Positions 16,429 to 24,412 of a DNA stretch of 64,000 bases are shown here, in pieces. The notes below the pieces were generated by a model. It worked only from the letters and a program-made list of their open reading frames with translations, was not told where the DNA came from and ran no database searches. The stretch comes from Mycolicibacterium arabiense (GTDB lineage Bacteria > Actinomycetota > Actinomycetes > Mycobacteriales > Mycobacteriaceae), in NCBI RefSeq assembly GCF_010731815.2, contig NZ_AP022593.1, forward strand, positions 5,022,001 to 5,086,000. Direction: 5' to 3'. The stretch's first letter is position 1, and each line of letters starts with the position of its first letter. Position numbers and translations under genes: made by a program.

Positions 16429-17210
16429 CCGGGGTGCGGCTGGCCGCGTGCGCGGAAATGCTGTACCTCGACCTGCCGTTCGTCGACCGCGTCAACCGCA
16501 TCGCCGACCGCGGCCTGCTGGTGGAGATTTGGGATTGGTCGAGCAAGGACATCGACGCACTCGCCGCGTCGGGTGCGGAATTCTCCTCCATGACCGGCTA
16601 TCTCACCGGGAACTTGACCGAGCCCGATGGCATCGAGCAGCTGCTCGCCACCGCGGCGCAGTCGCTGGAAGTCGCCGACCGTCTCGGCTGCCCACGACTG
16701 AATCTGCACGGCACCGGTCTCGACGGCCGCGGACTGCCCGTTCGGCCCGTCGAGGTGGTGACTCCGACGATGTGGCTAACTGCCGCAGCTACTTTGACAC
16801 GACTCGCCGAACTCGGCGCCGCCGCGGGCCGGACGTTCGTCCTCGAGAATCTCAACGTCGCGGTCGATCACCCCGGTACCCCGTTCGCTGCCGCCTCGGA
16901 CACATTGGCATTGGTCACCGCAGTCGATCACCCGAACCTCCGACTCAACTTAGACCTCTATCACGCCCAGATCGGCGAAGGGAATCTGATCGAGCTGGTC
17001 ACCCGGGCGCAGCCCTACATCGGTGAGATTCAGGTCGCCGACGTCCCGGGCCGCCACGAACCGGGCACTGGCGAAATCAACTATGCCGCGGTAGCGGCTG
17101 CGCTGGCCAGGATCGGATACACCGGGGTGGTCGGGCTGGAGGCGTGGGCGTCTGCGGATTCCGATGCCGCACTCGATGCCTTCGAGGCAGCGTTCGCCGC
17201 GGCCCGCTGA
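16425..17210 (+). CDS. TIM-barrel sugar isomerase, hydroxypyruvate isomerase-like
   Basis: 261 residues from ATG 16425, overlapping the dehydrogenase stop. The xylose-isomerase-like TIM barrel shows LVEIWDW, PRLNLHGTGLDGRGL, FVLENLNVAVDHPGTPF, LRLNLDLYHAQIGEGNL and IGEIQVADVPGRHEPGTGEINY. These place the metal-binding Glu, Asp/His, Gln and the final Glu of the Hyi family. Coupled to a Gfo/Idh dehydrogenase, it probably takes part in polyol or glyoxylate/hydroxypyruvate metabolism. The precise reaction is uncertain. Confidence 0.8.
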   Translation: MTGVRLAACAEMLYLDLPFVDRVNRIADRGLLVEIWDWSSKDIDALAASGAEFSSMTGYLTGNLTEPDGIEQLLATAAQSLEVADRLGCPRLNLHGTGLDGRGLPVRPVEVVTPTMWLTAAATLTRLAELGAAAGRTFVLENLNVAVDHPGTPFAAASDTLALVTAVDHPNLRLNLDLYHAQIGEGNLIELVTRAQPYIGEIQVADVPGRHEPGTGEINYAAVAAALARIGYTGVVGLEAWASADSDAALDAFEAAFAAAR

Positions 17211-17825
17211 TCCACGCAAGGTGCCGACGTGGCGCGCGGGTCCATACCGAGTGCGGCGCGACTGTCGTCCATGAAACGAAGGGCCCTCGGCTGCGAGGGC
17301 GCGTCGACTACGTCGCTCCGCTGGTCATCGAAGAAACGCAGACCCTGCGCGGCTTCTTCGAGTACGAAAGCCACGAAAGGAAGGACGCCGCGCGAGACCA
17401 CTGTCGAGTGCCCGCGTCACTATCAATGTGGACCCCAGAACGCCTGAAATGCAGGCGCGCGCAACTGTTTGCCAACGCGACTATCGAAGGGGGCGGAATC
17501 GGAAAGCCTCTTGGTAGCCATGTCGAGCGCTAGGCCGCCCGCGACGCCGTCCCGCTGCGGTGCCAAGGTATTACACCGGTGTGCGGTGACGCCCGGTGAG
17601 TCGGTATCTTCGCAGCTTGAGTCGGTAAAATCGGAGCGGTCGATACCGGCAGCGAATTCCCGGTCGAGCCCAATTCGGTCGAAAGACTGGGGATGCCACA
17701 GTCCGCTCAGGTATGCTCAGCAAACAGACTCGGCAACATGGGGGAGTACGGGTCGCGATTGCTGGGTACACACAGGCGGGTCGAGGATGGCTTGCCTGGC
17801 CTGCCGGTAGCGAAGGGGGAGTGCG
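17211..17825. other. 615-bp gap without a recognisable gene
   Basis: Frames up to about 130 codons exist on both strands, but none resembles a family or has a ribosome-binding site, and they overlap each other. In most mycobacteria rpfB ends just before rsmA. No Rpf lysozyme-like domain, and no remnant of one, is visible here. A ribosome-binding site GAAGGGGGAG (17810-17819) precedes the rsmA start. Confidence 0.45.
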
Positions 17826-18839
17826 TTGACCATCAGACTGCTAGGTCGCACCGAGATACGACACTTGGCGAAGGAACTGGACTTCCGGCCGCGGAAATCG
17901 CTTGGTCAGAACTTCGTCCACGATGCGAACACCGTTCGCAGGATCGCTACTGCCTCCGGGGTCAACCGGCACGATCACGTGCTCGAGGTCGGCCCGGGTC
18001 TGGGATCGCTGACCCTTGCCCTGCTCGATCGCGGCTCGCGGGTCACTGCCGTCGAGATCGATCCGGTGTTGTGCGAGCGCCTGCCCAAGACCGTTGGGGA
18101 GCATTCGCACAGCGAGGCGGGTCGGCTCAACGTGCTGCACCACGACATCCTGACGCTGACCCAGGCTGACATCGAGGCGATGCCCGATTACCGGGATCAG
18201 CCCACTGCGGTGGTGGCCAATCTGCCCTACAACGTGGCGGTTCCGGCGATCCTGCACCTGTTCGCCGAGTTTCCGACCATCCGCTCGGTGATGGTGATGG
18301 TGCAGGCCGAGGTCGCCGAGCGGCTCGCTGCGGAGCCGGGTGGCAAGGACTACGGCGTGCCGAGTGTGAAGGTTCGCTTCTACGGCGACGTCCGCCGCTA
18401 CGGCATGGTGTCGCCGACGGTGTTCTGGCCGATCCCGCGCGTTCATTCGGGGCTGGTGCGCATCGACCGCTACGAGAAGCCAGCGGCCAAGACGTGGCCT
18501 ACCGACGCGGAGTTCCGCGACGAGGTCTTCAAGCTCATCGACATCGCATTCGCGCAACGCCGCAAGACTTCCCGCAACGCCTTCGCCGAGTGGGCGGGCT
18601 CGGGCAACGAGTCGGCCGAGCGCCTGCTGACGGCGAGCATCAATCCGGCCCTCCGCGGCGAGATGCTCGCGATCGAAGACTTCGTGCGGCTACTGCAGCG
18701 CTCCGGATGGCAACCGACGCAACAGGATGCCAACTACCTCATTGCGCAGGCATCCGGGCCGAGACGAGAACCCACCGACCTCGCGCCGCGAGAAGCGGGA
18801 CGACCGCGTGGGTCGGACCAAGCGGCAGTGACCTCTTGA
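17826..18839 (+). CDS. rsmA: 16S rRNA (A1518/A1519-N6) dimethyltransferase RsmA (KsgA)
   Basis: 337 residues from TTG 17826; an in-frame stop at 17808-17810 excludes a longer start, and GAAGGGGGAG provides the RBS. The SAM motif [19 protein letters not shown], acidic VEIDP, catalytic NLPYNVAVP and C-terminal [13 protein letters not shown] are all RsmA hallmarks. The N-terminal [28 protein letters not shown] closely resembles the mycobacterial orthologue. The C-terminus extends past the usual end with a polar tail. It dimethylates two adenosines in helix 45 of 16S rRNA. Its usual partners rpfB and ispE are not adjacent; instead the tRNA remnant at the island border lies 265 bp downstream. Whether it is the only copy is unknown. 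Confidence 0.92.
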   Translation: MTIRLLGRTEIRHLAKELDFRPRKSLGQNFVHDANTVRRIATASGVNRHDHVLEVGPGLGSLTLALLDRGSRVTAVEIDPVLCERLPKTVGEHSHSEAGRLNVLHHDILTLTQADIEAMPDYRDQPTAVVANLPYNVAVPAILHLFAEFPTIRSVMVMVQAEVAERLAAEPGGKDYGVPSVKVRFYGDVRRYGMVSPTVFWPIPRVHSGLVRIDRYEKPAAKTWPTDAEFRDEVFKLIDIAFAQRRKTSRNAFAEWAGSGNESAERLLTASINPALRGEMLAIEDFVRLLQRSGWQPTQQDANYLIAQASGPRREPTDLAPREAGRPRGSDQAAVTS

Positions 18840-19096
18840 TCATGAATGCTCGTCTCGACCGCTAGCCGCTCCCGCTCCGTTGCGATGCGGCGAACCGCCG
18901 TTGCACGCGCTGTCGCGCTGCGCGGATGTAGTCGTCGCGCTCGGGGTTTGGGCGGGCATCGGCGAGTCGGGTCCATCATCGTGGGGTCGCATCTCGTGCA
19001 GGCGTTCGCAACCGTCGAGTCCGGCCGGAAGCTAGCGTCGAGATCGTGCTGATACTCCTGTGGCACGCGACCGCCTCGGCCTGAACTAGCGTGTTG
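18840..19096. other. gap between rsmA and the tRNA remnant
   Basis: A 68-codon Arg-rich frame (18846-19052) is present without family resemblance or RBS and is not called. The region should hold the native promoter of the tRNA-Leu gene. No convincing box pair was recognised. ispE, which follows rsmA in most mycobacteria, is absent. Confidence 0.4.
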
Positions 19097-19104
19097 GCTG
19101 CAAT

Positions 19105-19146
19105 GCCCCCATAGCCCAATTGGCAGAGGCAGCGGACTTAAAATCC
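19105..19146 (+). other. attL: 5' 42 bases of tRNA-Leu(TAA), truncated
   Basis: These 42 bases are identical to the first 42 bases of the intact tRNA-Leu at 55069-55110 (acceptor 5' strand, D arm, anticodon loop and most of the anticodon stem). The identity extends upstream to 19097 with a single mismatch at 19104. After AATCC the sequence diverges, and there is no T arm or 3' acceptor strand, so no functional tRNA is made. It marks the left boundary of the integrated element. Confidence 0.9.
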
Positions 19147-19257
19147 TCTGAACTGGGCGTTTGTTGTGTTTGACGCCGACGGTGGCGGTTGACGATATTG
19201 CCCCGACCTGCGAGTTCGGCGTTGGCGGCGTTGGTGAGCGGCGAGGTGGAATGGAAC

Positions 19258-19280
19258 CACTGCGGTATCCACTGCGGTAC
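19258..19280 (+). repeat. left integrase arm-type site pair
   Basis: CACTGCGGTAT (19258-19268) and CACTGCGGTAC (19270-19280) lie 12 bp apart, about 110 bp inside attL. The same 11-mer occurs as a tandem pair at 54994-55015 inside the right end and once at 53817-53827 near the int start. Repeats at matching positions on both sides of the core are typical arm sites of tyrosine recombinases. Confidence 0.75.
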
Positions 19281-19339
19281 CGGTTGTGGGGTGTCCAGAG
19301 TCGACGATTCGCGCCGGAGGAACTGCGGCTGAGCGCCGA

Positions 19340-20386
19340 CTACGAGTTTGGCGGCGGCATCTTGAGGATCGGTACCGGTGTGTCGTCGTTGTCGATGTAG
19401 TCCAGTACCTCTGCGCCAGCGCGGAGGTGGGCGGCCACGTCGCCGCCTTGACTGATCCTTGTTGTGTGGTCCTCGCCGTTGTCACTTAGGTCAACGGACC
19501 AGGGCAGCGGGGGGTGCGCGTTCGGGGCGCCGGTGATGAGCGTCGGAATCGCGATCTCTATGACGTAGGCGTGGATCTGGTGGAGTTCGCGCCCGGGAGC
19601 GACCCAGGTTCCGGTGATGGGTGGTTCGACGTGCAGGGCAGCTTGGGATTCCAGAAGGACGGGCTGGCCGACGGTCGTGGTGGCGATGACGTCACCGACC
19701 GCCACCTGCCTCATGTTGTGGTCCGCCGCGACGAAAGATTCATCGCTTCGCTGAATCAACGTCCTCATGTAGGCCAACCGAATCGCCCGGTGCTTATCTT
19801 CGTTGGAATATCCCTGTAGCAGCAGGAGCGGATGGGGACTTTCAAGCTCGGCGCCGCTGAGGTAGTCCATGATTGGTGGCGTGGACGGTATGCCGTAGGT
19901 GCTGTTGTAGGGCTGTAGCGCTTCGATGCGGTCACCCAGGGCGCTCCCGGCACAGAGTTCGGGCACCCAGTTGCGCAACCTCTGCTGCCAGCTCGCGAGC
20001 TGGGCAGCGGTCTCGTAGATGGGCAGCGCCACCTTACGCGCAGCGTCGTCACGCAGCGGCTCCCCGCGGGCGGACGTGACGAGATGGAAAACGACGTTGT
20101 CGAGAACGGCTCGTAGATGGTTGACGGCCTCGCTGAACAGCATCCCGGCAGAGGGCGGTATCGGACGTATCCCAGTCACGACCGCATCGACAGTGCCCGG
20201 CGTCTCACCATGGACCGGCTCTACCGTCAAAGGTCCCCCGCACCCGGAGGACCAGCCGAAAGCCACCCGTCCGAGCTGCAGCTCCAAATCGTCGGCGCGG
20301 CCCAACCGCAACGCGACGTGCTCTAGGCCCCGAGGCAACCATGACGGTATCGGCTCGCCACCCCGCTCGTTGTCGCTCTTGCCCAT
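19340..20386 (-). CDS. hypothetical protein with ALDN / LQPYN / NEDKHR motif pattern
   Basis: 348 residues, first gene inside the left end. Conserved-looking blocks are NHLRAVLDNVVFHLVTSARGEP, KVALPIYETAAQLASWQQRL, IEALQPYN and LLLQGYSNEDKHRAIRLAY. This order (LRxxLDxxxxxLV, FPI-like, LQPY, NxDKHR) recurs in a family of uncharacterised actinobacterial proteins, often in accessory regions. No membrane segment or signal peptide is present. ATG 20386 gives a normal N-terminus. Its position next to attL suggests cargo acquired with the element. The function is unknown; a HEPN-like or RNA-binding role is speculation. Confidence 0.6.
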   Translation of the reverse strand: MGKSDNERGGEPIPSWLPRGLEHVALRLGRADDLELQLGRVAFGWSSGCGGPLTVEPVHGETPGTVDAVVTGIRPIPPSAGMLFSEAVNHLRAVLDNVVFHLVTSARGEPLRDDAARKVALPIYETAAQLASWQQRLRNWVPELCAGSALGDRIEALQPYNSTYGIPSTPPIMDYLSGAELESPHPLLLLQGYSNEDKHRAIRLAYMRTLIQRSDESFVAADHNMRQVAVGDVIATTTVGQPVLLESQAALHVEPPITGTWVAPGRELHQIHAYVIEIAIPTLITGAPNAHPPLPWSVDLSDNGEDHTTRISQGGDVAAHLRAGAEVLDYIDNDDTPVPILKMPPPNS

Positions 20387-20599
20387 GGCGACAGATCATG
20401 GCACCGCCCACCGACAACTCGGGCAGGATGCCGTGAACCGCCACACTGCCGTTCGCCCCCGCCGGATGCCGCGCCAGAAATGGCGAGACGACATGCTCTT
20501 CCAAAGTCTCACTTCAGCGACGAAAGAGCCCTCGGTAAGTGGGATTCGGCGACCCACAGATTCTCAAATCGGTGAACGACGGGGATGCGAGTGCAGCAG

Positions 20600-20998
20600 C
20601 TAGTTGCCCAACGCTTCGATCGCAGCCTTGAGCTTCTCGGCGACTTCTTCGGCGATTGGTTGCAGTTCGGGTTCGTCGGTGACGTCGACGAGCAGTTGCG
20701 GATTCATGGCTTCGACGAGCGTGCTCTCTGGGTCATCGGGGTCACTACGCACCACGACGTTGCAGGGCAGCAGCAGACCGATCTGACGGTTCGCCGTGAT
20801 CGCACGGTGGGCCAACGGCGGATTGCATGCGCCGAGGATCAGGTAGTTCTCCATGTCCGCGTCGAGCTTGTTCTTCAGGGTCGCTTTCACGTCGATTTCG
20901 GTGAGGACACCGAATCCCTGCGCGGACAGTGCTTCTCGGGTACGGGCAACAGCGTCGTCGAATGACGTCTTCAGGGTGGTGGCCAGTGCGATGCTCAT
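20600..20998 (-). CDS. DUF302 domain protein
   Basis: 132 residues from ATG 20998 with RBS AAAGGAGT. The sequence MSIALATTLKTSFDDAVARTREALSAQGFGVLTEIDVKATLKNKL...YLILGACNPPLAHRAI..NRQIGLLLPCNVVVR is a canonical DUF302 domain. That family often accompanies sulfur or metal stress genes and binds an unknown ligand. The Cys in GACNPP and in LLPCNV are family-conserved. It follows the CstR-like gene by 24 bp on the same strand, so it is probably in the same operon and regulon. Confidence 0.9.
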   Translation of the reverse strand: MSIALATTLKTSFDDAVARTREALSAQGFGVLTEIDVKATLKNKLDADMENYLILGACNPPLAHRAITANRQIGLLLPCNVVVRSDPDDPESTLVEAMNPQLLVDVTDEPELQPIAEEVAEKLKAAIEALGN

Positions 20999-21022
20999 GA
21001 TGACTCCTTTGTCGTGATGGGT

Positions 21023-21340
<318 letters not shown>

Positions 21341-21406
21341 GACGTCTCAAGTCGACTACTCGACCTCTCATGGCATTCCCGCTGGCAGGGCGTGTCTCCG
21401 CGGCGA

Positions 21407-21991
21407 TCAGCTTCGCGCGCGTGGCGCTTCTCCGAGTTGACCGGTGATCGTCGCGGCATCGCAGGTGGCGCCGGCGCGGTTGTAGGGAAGCCGGGCCAGC
21501 AGCATTCCCATGGCGCAGGTGTTGGTCAGCGCGGCTACGGTCAGGCCGGCGCCGATCGCGAAGGCGATCCACTCCACGTGCGGAACGAATGCGCTCAGGA
21601 GAATGCTGACGGCAACGACGAGCCCGGCGACCAGGCGTACCTGCCGCTCCAGGTCCCAGCGCTGGGCGCCGCGGTTGACGGCGAATCCGTGGGCCGCCCA
21701 CGCGGTAATGCCCCCCGCCAAGATGTGAACGTTCGGCAGACCGGCTTTCCGCAACGTCTGCTCAGCCTCATTGGCGCGTTGCCCGGAGCGGCAGATCAGG
21801 ACAACCTGCTGATCGAGGTGGCCAGCGATGTCGTCGCGATGCTCCCGCAGTAGGTCCAGCGGCACGTTGTAGGCACCGTCGATGTGCAGGGTCTCGAACT
21901 CCGCGGGGGTGCGGACGTCGACGAGGCGCGGCGGATTGGCCGAGGCGAGCAGTTCCTGCAGCTCGGCGGCGTCGATCGTCGTGTTCGTCAT
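21407..21991 (-). CDS. rhodanese with C-terminal DUF2892 membrane domain
   Basis: 194 residues. The rhodanese domain (about 1-108) has active-site loop CRSGQRA with the catalytic Cys, plus the RLVDVRTPAEFETLHIDGAYNVPL strand. The C-terminal DUF2892 domain (RWDLERQVRLVAGLVVAVSILLSAF...WIAFAIGAGLTVAALTNTCAMGMLLARLPYN) has two membrane helices, as in YgaP. It should move sulfane sulfur at the inner face of the membrane. ATG 21991 is divergent from the MBL-rhodanese gene at 22170, across a region with three repressor operators. Confidence 0.92.
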   Translation of the reverse strand: MTNTTIDAAELQELLASANPPRLVDVRTPAEFETLHIDGAYNVPLDLLREHRDDIAGHLDQQVVLICRSGQRANEAEQTLRKAGLPNVHILAGGITAWAAHGFAVNRGAQRWDLERQVRLVAGLVVAVSILLSAFVPHVEWIAFAIGAGLTVAALTNTCAMGMLLARLPYNRAGATCDAATITGQLGEAPRARS

Positions 21992-22021
21992 GGATCAGGG
22001 ACCTCCTATCGGTTGATTGAA

Positions 22022-22039
22022 GATACCCATGGGGGTATC
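22022..22039. promoter_or_regulatory. CstR-like operator 1 of the divergent promoter
   Basis: GATACCCATGGGGGTATC is a near-perfect palindrome 31 bp upstream of the rhodanese-DUF2892 start. It is likely the operator that controls the leftward gene. Confidence 0.8.
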
Positions 22040-22057
22040 GTTGCCTTCGACGCTAGC

Positions 22058-22073
22058 ATACCCAGAGGGGTAT
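22058..22073. promoter_or_regulatory. CstR-like operator 2 of the divergent promoter
   Basis: ATACCCAGAGGGGTAT sits midway between the divergent genes, 36 bp (start to start) from operator 1 and 34 bp from operator 3. The regular spacing suggests cooperative occupancy. Confidence 0.75.
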
Positions 22074-22090
22074 TCGTCAGACCGGGAATT

Positions 22091-22108
22091 TATACCCCTG
22101 GGGGTATT
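22091..22108. promoter_or_regulatory. CstR-like operator 3 of the divergent promoter
   Basis: TATACCCCTGGGGGTATT is the best-matching palindrome, 62 bp upstream of the rightward MBL-rhodanese gene, and would overlap its promoter. Confidence 0.8.
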
Positions 22109-22169
22109 GTAGGAATGTCTGGCGGGCCGTCATGGGCCAGAGCCCGAGACACGACTGAGAGGAAGTCCA

Positions 22170-23549
22170 ATGATCCTGGAGCAGTACTACATCGAGTGCC
22201 TTTCACACGCGTCGTACCTGATCGGCGACGACACCACCGGCCGCGCAGTGGTGGTCGATCCGCGCCGTGACATCAGCGATTACCTGGCCGACGCAAAGAA
22301 GTTCGGGCTGACGATCGAAGGGGTGATCAACACCCACTTCCACGCCGACTTCGTGTCGGGCCACCTGGAGTTGGTGGATGCGACCGACGCATGGATTGGC
22401 TTCGGCGAGGTCGCCGAGACCGACTACCCGATCCGCCGGCTGGCCGACGGCGAGCACGTGTCTCTCGGCGAGGTTGATCTGGAGATCTTGTCGACCCCGG
22501 GCCACACCTGGGAATCGATCAGCGTGCTCGTCCGCGAGCGTGCCGGGGCCGAGCCGGTGGCCGTGCTGACCGGGGACTCGCTGTTCATCGGCGATGTCGG
22601 CCGTCCGGACCTGGCGAACATCGGTGACAGCTCGACGAGCCACCTGGCTCGGGCGATGTACCGCACGCTGCACGGCACGCTCATGACGCTGCCCGACAGC
22701 GTGACGGTGATGCCTGCCCACGGCGCCGGCTCGTCGTGCGGAAAGAATCTCTCGACAGAGCTGACGTCGACGATCGGGGACCAGCGGGCGAGCAATCCGT
22801 CGGTGCAGCCAATGACCGAGGAAGCGTTCGTCGCGATGCTGACCGCGGGCCAGCCCGCCGCACCGGCGTACTTCGCCTCCGACGCGGCAATGAACAAGCG
22901 CATCCACCCCCTACTGCAGGCGGACCGCACCGTGCCCGAGATGACACCGCAGCAGATCCGCGCTGCGCTCGATGCGGGGGTGCGGGTGCTCGATGCCCGC
23001 AGCGTCGAGGACTTCGCCGCCGGGCACCTGCGCGGGACGGTCAACGTCGGCTTCGACGGCCGGTTCGCCGAAACCGGCGGCATGGTCGCCGACGTCGGTG
23101 AGCAGATCGCCCTGGTCACCTATCCGGGTGACGAGCAGCAGGCCGCGCTGCGCCTGGCACGCATCGGCTCCGATGGAGCCATCGGCTACCTCACCGTGGC
23201 CGGCGACGGGCAGTTCCCGGCCGAACTCGCCGACCTCGTGCAGGCCGCACCACGCACCACGGTCACCGAACTCGATGAGCTGCTGGCCGAAGACGCAGTG
23301 ACGCTGATCGACATCCGCAACCCCGGTGAACGCGAGGGCGGCGCCATCCCCGACTCCCTGCACATCCCGCTTGCCCAGTTGCGTCTGCGCCTCGGCGAGG
23401 TGCCGACCGGCAAGCTGATCGTCGTGCACTGCGCCGGTGGCTGGCGTTCCAGCGTGGCCGGATCGTTGCTGCGCGCCAACGGCATTGGGCAGGTCTCCGA
23501 CCTGCTCGGAGGCTACAACGCGTGGGCCGACGCCCACGCCGCAGTCTGA
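22170..23549 (+). CDS. persulfide dioxygenase-type MBL fold protein fused to two rhodanese domains
   Basis: 459 residues from ATG 22170, with RBS GAGAGGAAG. The N-terminal MBL domain (1-240) has NTHFHADFVSGH, STPGHTWES, LTGDSLFIGDVGRPDL (with the metal-binding Asp) and MPAHGAG. This is the ETHE1/PDO-type iron site. The first rhodanese domain (about 255-350) lacks a catalytic Cys (TYPGDEQQ at the loop position). The second (about 360-459) has an intact VHCAGGWRS loop. It should oxidise glutathione- or mycothiol-type persulfide to sulfite, with the rhodanese handling sulfane sulfur. It is the first gene of an operon with TauE and a second MBL-rhodanese. Confidence 0.92.
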   Translation: MILEQYYIECLSHASYLIGDDTTGRAVVVDPRRDISDYLADAKKFGLTIEGVINTHFHADFVSGHLELVDATDAWIGFGEVAETDYPIRRLADGEHVSLGEVDLEILSTPGHTWESISVLVRERAGAEPVAVLTGDSLFIGDVGRPDLANIGDSSTSHLARAMYRTLHGTLMTLPDSVTVMPAHGAGSSCGKNLSTELTSTIGDQRASNPSVQPMTEEAFVAMLTAGQPAAPAYFASDAAMNKRIHPLLQADRTVPEMTPQQIRAALDAGVRVLDARSVEDFAAGHLRGTVNVGFDGRFAETGGMVADVGEQIALVTYPGDEQQAALRLARIGSDGAIGYLTVAGDGQFPAELADLVQAAPRTTVTELDELLAEDAVTLIDIRNPGEREGGAIPDSLHIPLAQLRLRLGEVPTGKLIVVHCAGGWRSSVAGSLLRANGIGQVSDLLGGYNAWADAHAAV

Positions 23550-23615
23550 CGTGACTGCTCGAGCAAGGACTTCACGCGATGTTGCACCGCCGATCAAACG
23601 GGTAGGGGAATTGTC

Positions 23616-24389
23616 ATGGCGTTCGCGGTAGGCCTGGCGTTCGGTGCGCTGATCGGCGTGCTGCTGGGGCTGCTCGGCGGCGGGGGGTCGATCCTCGCCG
23701 TTCCGGCGCTGGTCTACGGGATGGGTTTCGACGTCGAGCAGGCCATCCCCATCTCGCTGATCGTCGTCGCCGCGGCCTCGGCGGTCGCGGTGCTGCCGAA
23801 GATCCGCGCCAAGCAGGTGCGGTGGCGCATGGCCGGGATCTTCGCCGCCGCCGGTATACCGGCCACGGTTGCCGGCAGCGCCATCAGCGCTCACCTGCCC
23901 CACTCGGTCCTGATGATCGGCTTCGCAGTCGTGATGGTGGTCGCCGGTATCCGCATGCTTGCCGACCAGGGCGCCACCGGCACGGCCTGCAAAATCGACG
24001 CCGGCCAGGTCAACTGGCGCCGCTGCGCACCCCGATCGATCGGCGCCGGCCTGCTGGTCGGACTGCTCACCGGGCTGTTCGGCGTCGGCGGCGGATTCCT
24101 CATCATCCCCGCCCTAGTGGTGGTCCTCGGCGTCGAAATGTCCACGGCCATCGGCACGTCGCTATTGATCATCATCGCGAACTCCGTCACCGGCGTCTTC
24201 TCTCACCTCCAGGGAATCAACTTCGACTGGCAGGTCACCGCCGCCTTCGTCGCCGCGGCGATGGCCACCGCACTGGTCGCCGGATACTTCGGCACCAAGA
24301 CCGACACCACCCGGCTACAGCGCTGGTTCGCCTATCTGGTGTTCGCCGTCGCCGCCTACGTGCTCGTCGACACCCTCATCCTCAACTGA
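23616..24389 (+). CDS. TauE/SafE family sulfite exporter-type permease
   Basis: 257 residues with about eight membrane helices. Two related halves carry GALIGVLLGLLGGGGSILAVPALVYGMG and GLLVGLLTGLFGVGGGFLIIPALVVVLG, the repeated G-x-GGG signatures of TauE/SafE transporters. It starts at ATG 23616, 66 bp after the PDO-type gene and 23 bp before the next MBL gene. In this operon it would export the sulfite made by persulfide oxidation. Substrate identity is inferred from context and family. Confidence 0.9.
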   Translation: MAFAVGLAFGALIGVLLGLLGGGGSILAVPALVYGMGFDVEQAIPISLIVVAAASAVAVLPKIRAKQVRWRMAGIFAAAGIPATVAGSAISAHLPHSVLMIGFAVVMVVAGIRMLADQGATGTACKIDAGQVNWRRCAPRSIGAGLLVGLLTGLFGVGGGFLIIPALVVVLGVEMSTAIGTSLLIIIANSVTGVFSHLQGINFDWQVTAAFVAAAMATALVAGYFGTKTDTTRLQRWFAYLVFAVAAYVLVDTLILN

Positions 24390-24412
24390 CCCAACGATCA
24401 AAGGAACAGAAC

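Noticed and set aside
17211..17825. ydaO-type (c-di-AMP) riboswitch or rpfB remnant upstream of rsmA
   Set aside because: No conserved riboswitch core and no lysozyme-like Rpf domain could be recognised in any frame.
17826..18839. Erm-type 23S rRNA methyltransferase (macrolide resistance)
   Set aside because: The N-terminal [28 protein letters not shown], the NLPYNVAVP motif and the [10 protein letters not shown]-terminal domain are those of RsmA. Erm proteins lack this C-terminal segment.
19105..19146. second functional tRNA-Leu gene
   Set aside because: Only the 5' half is present; the T arm and 3' acceptor strand are missing and the downstream sequence does not pair.
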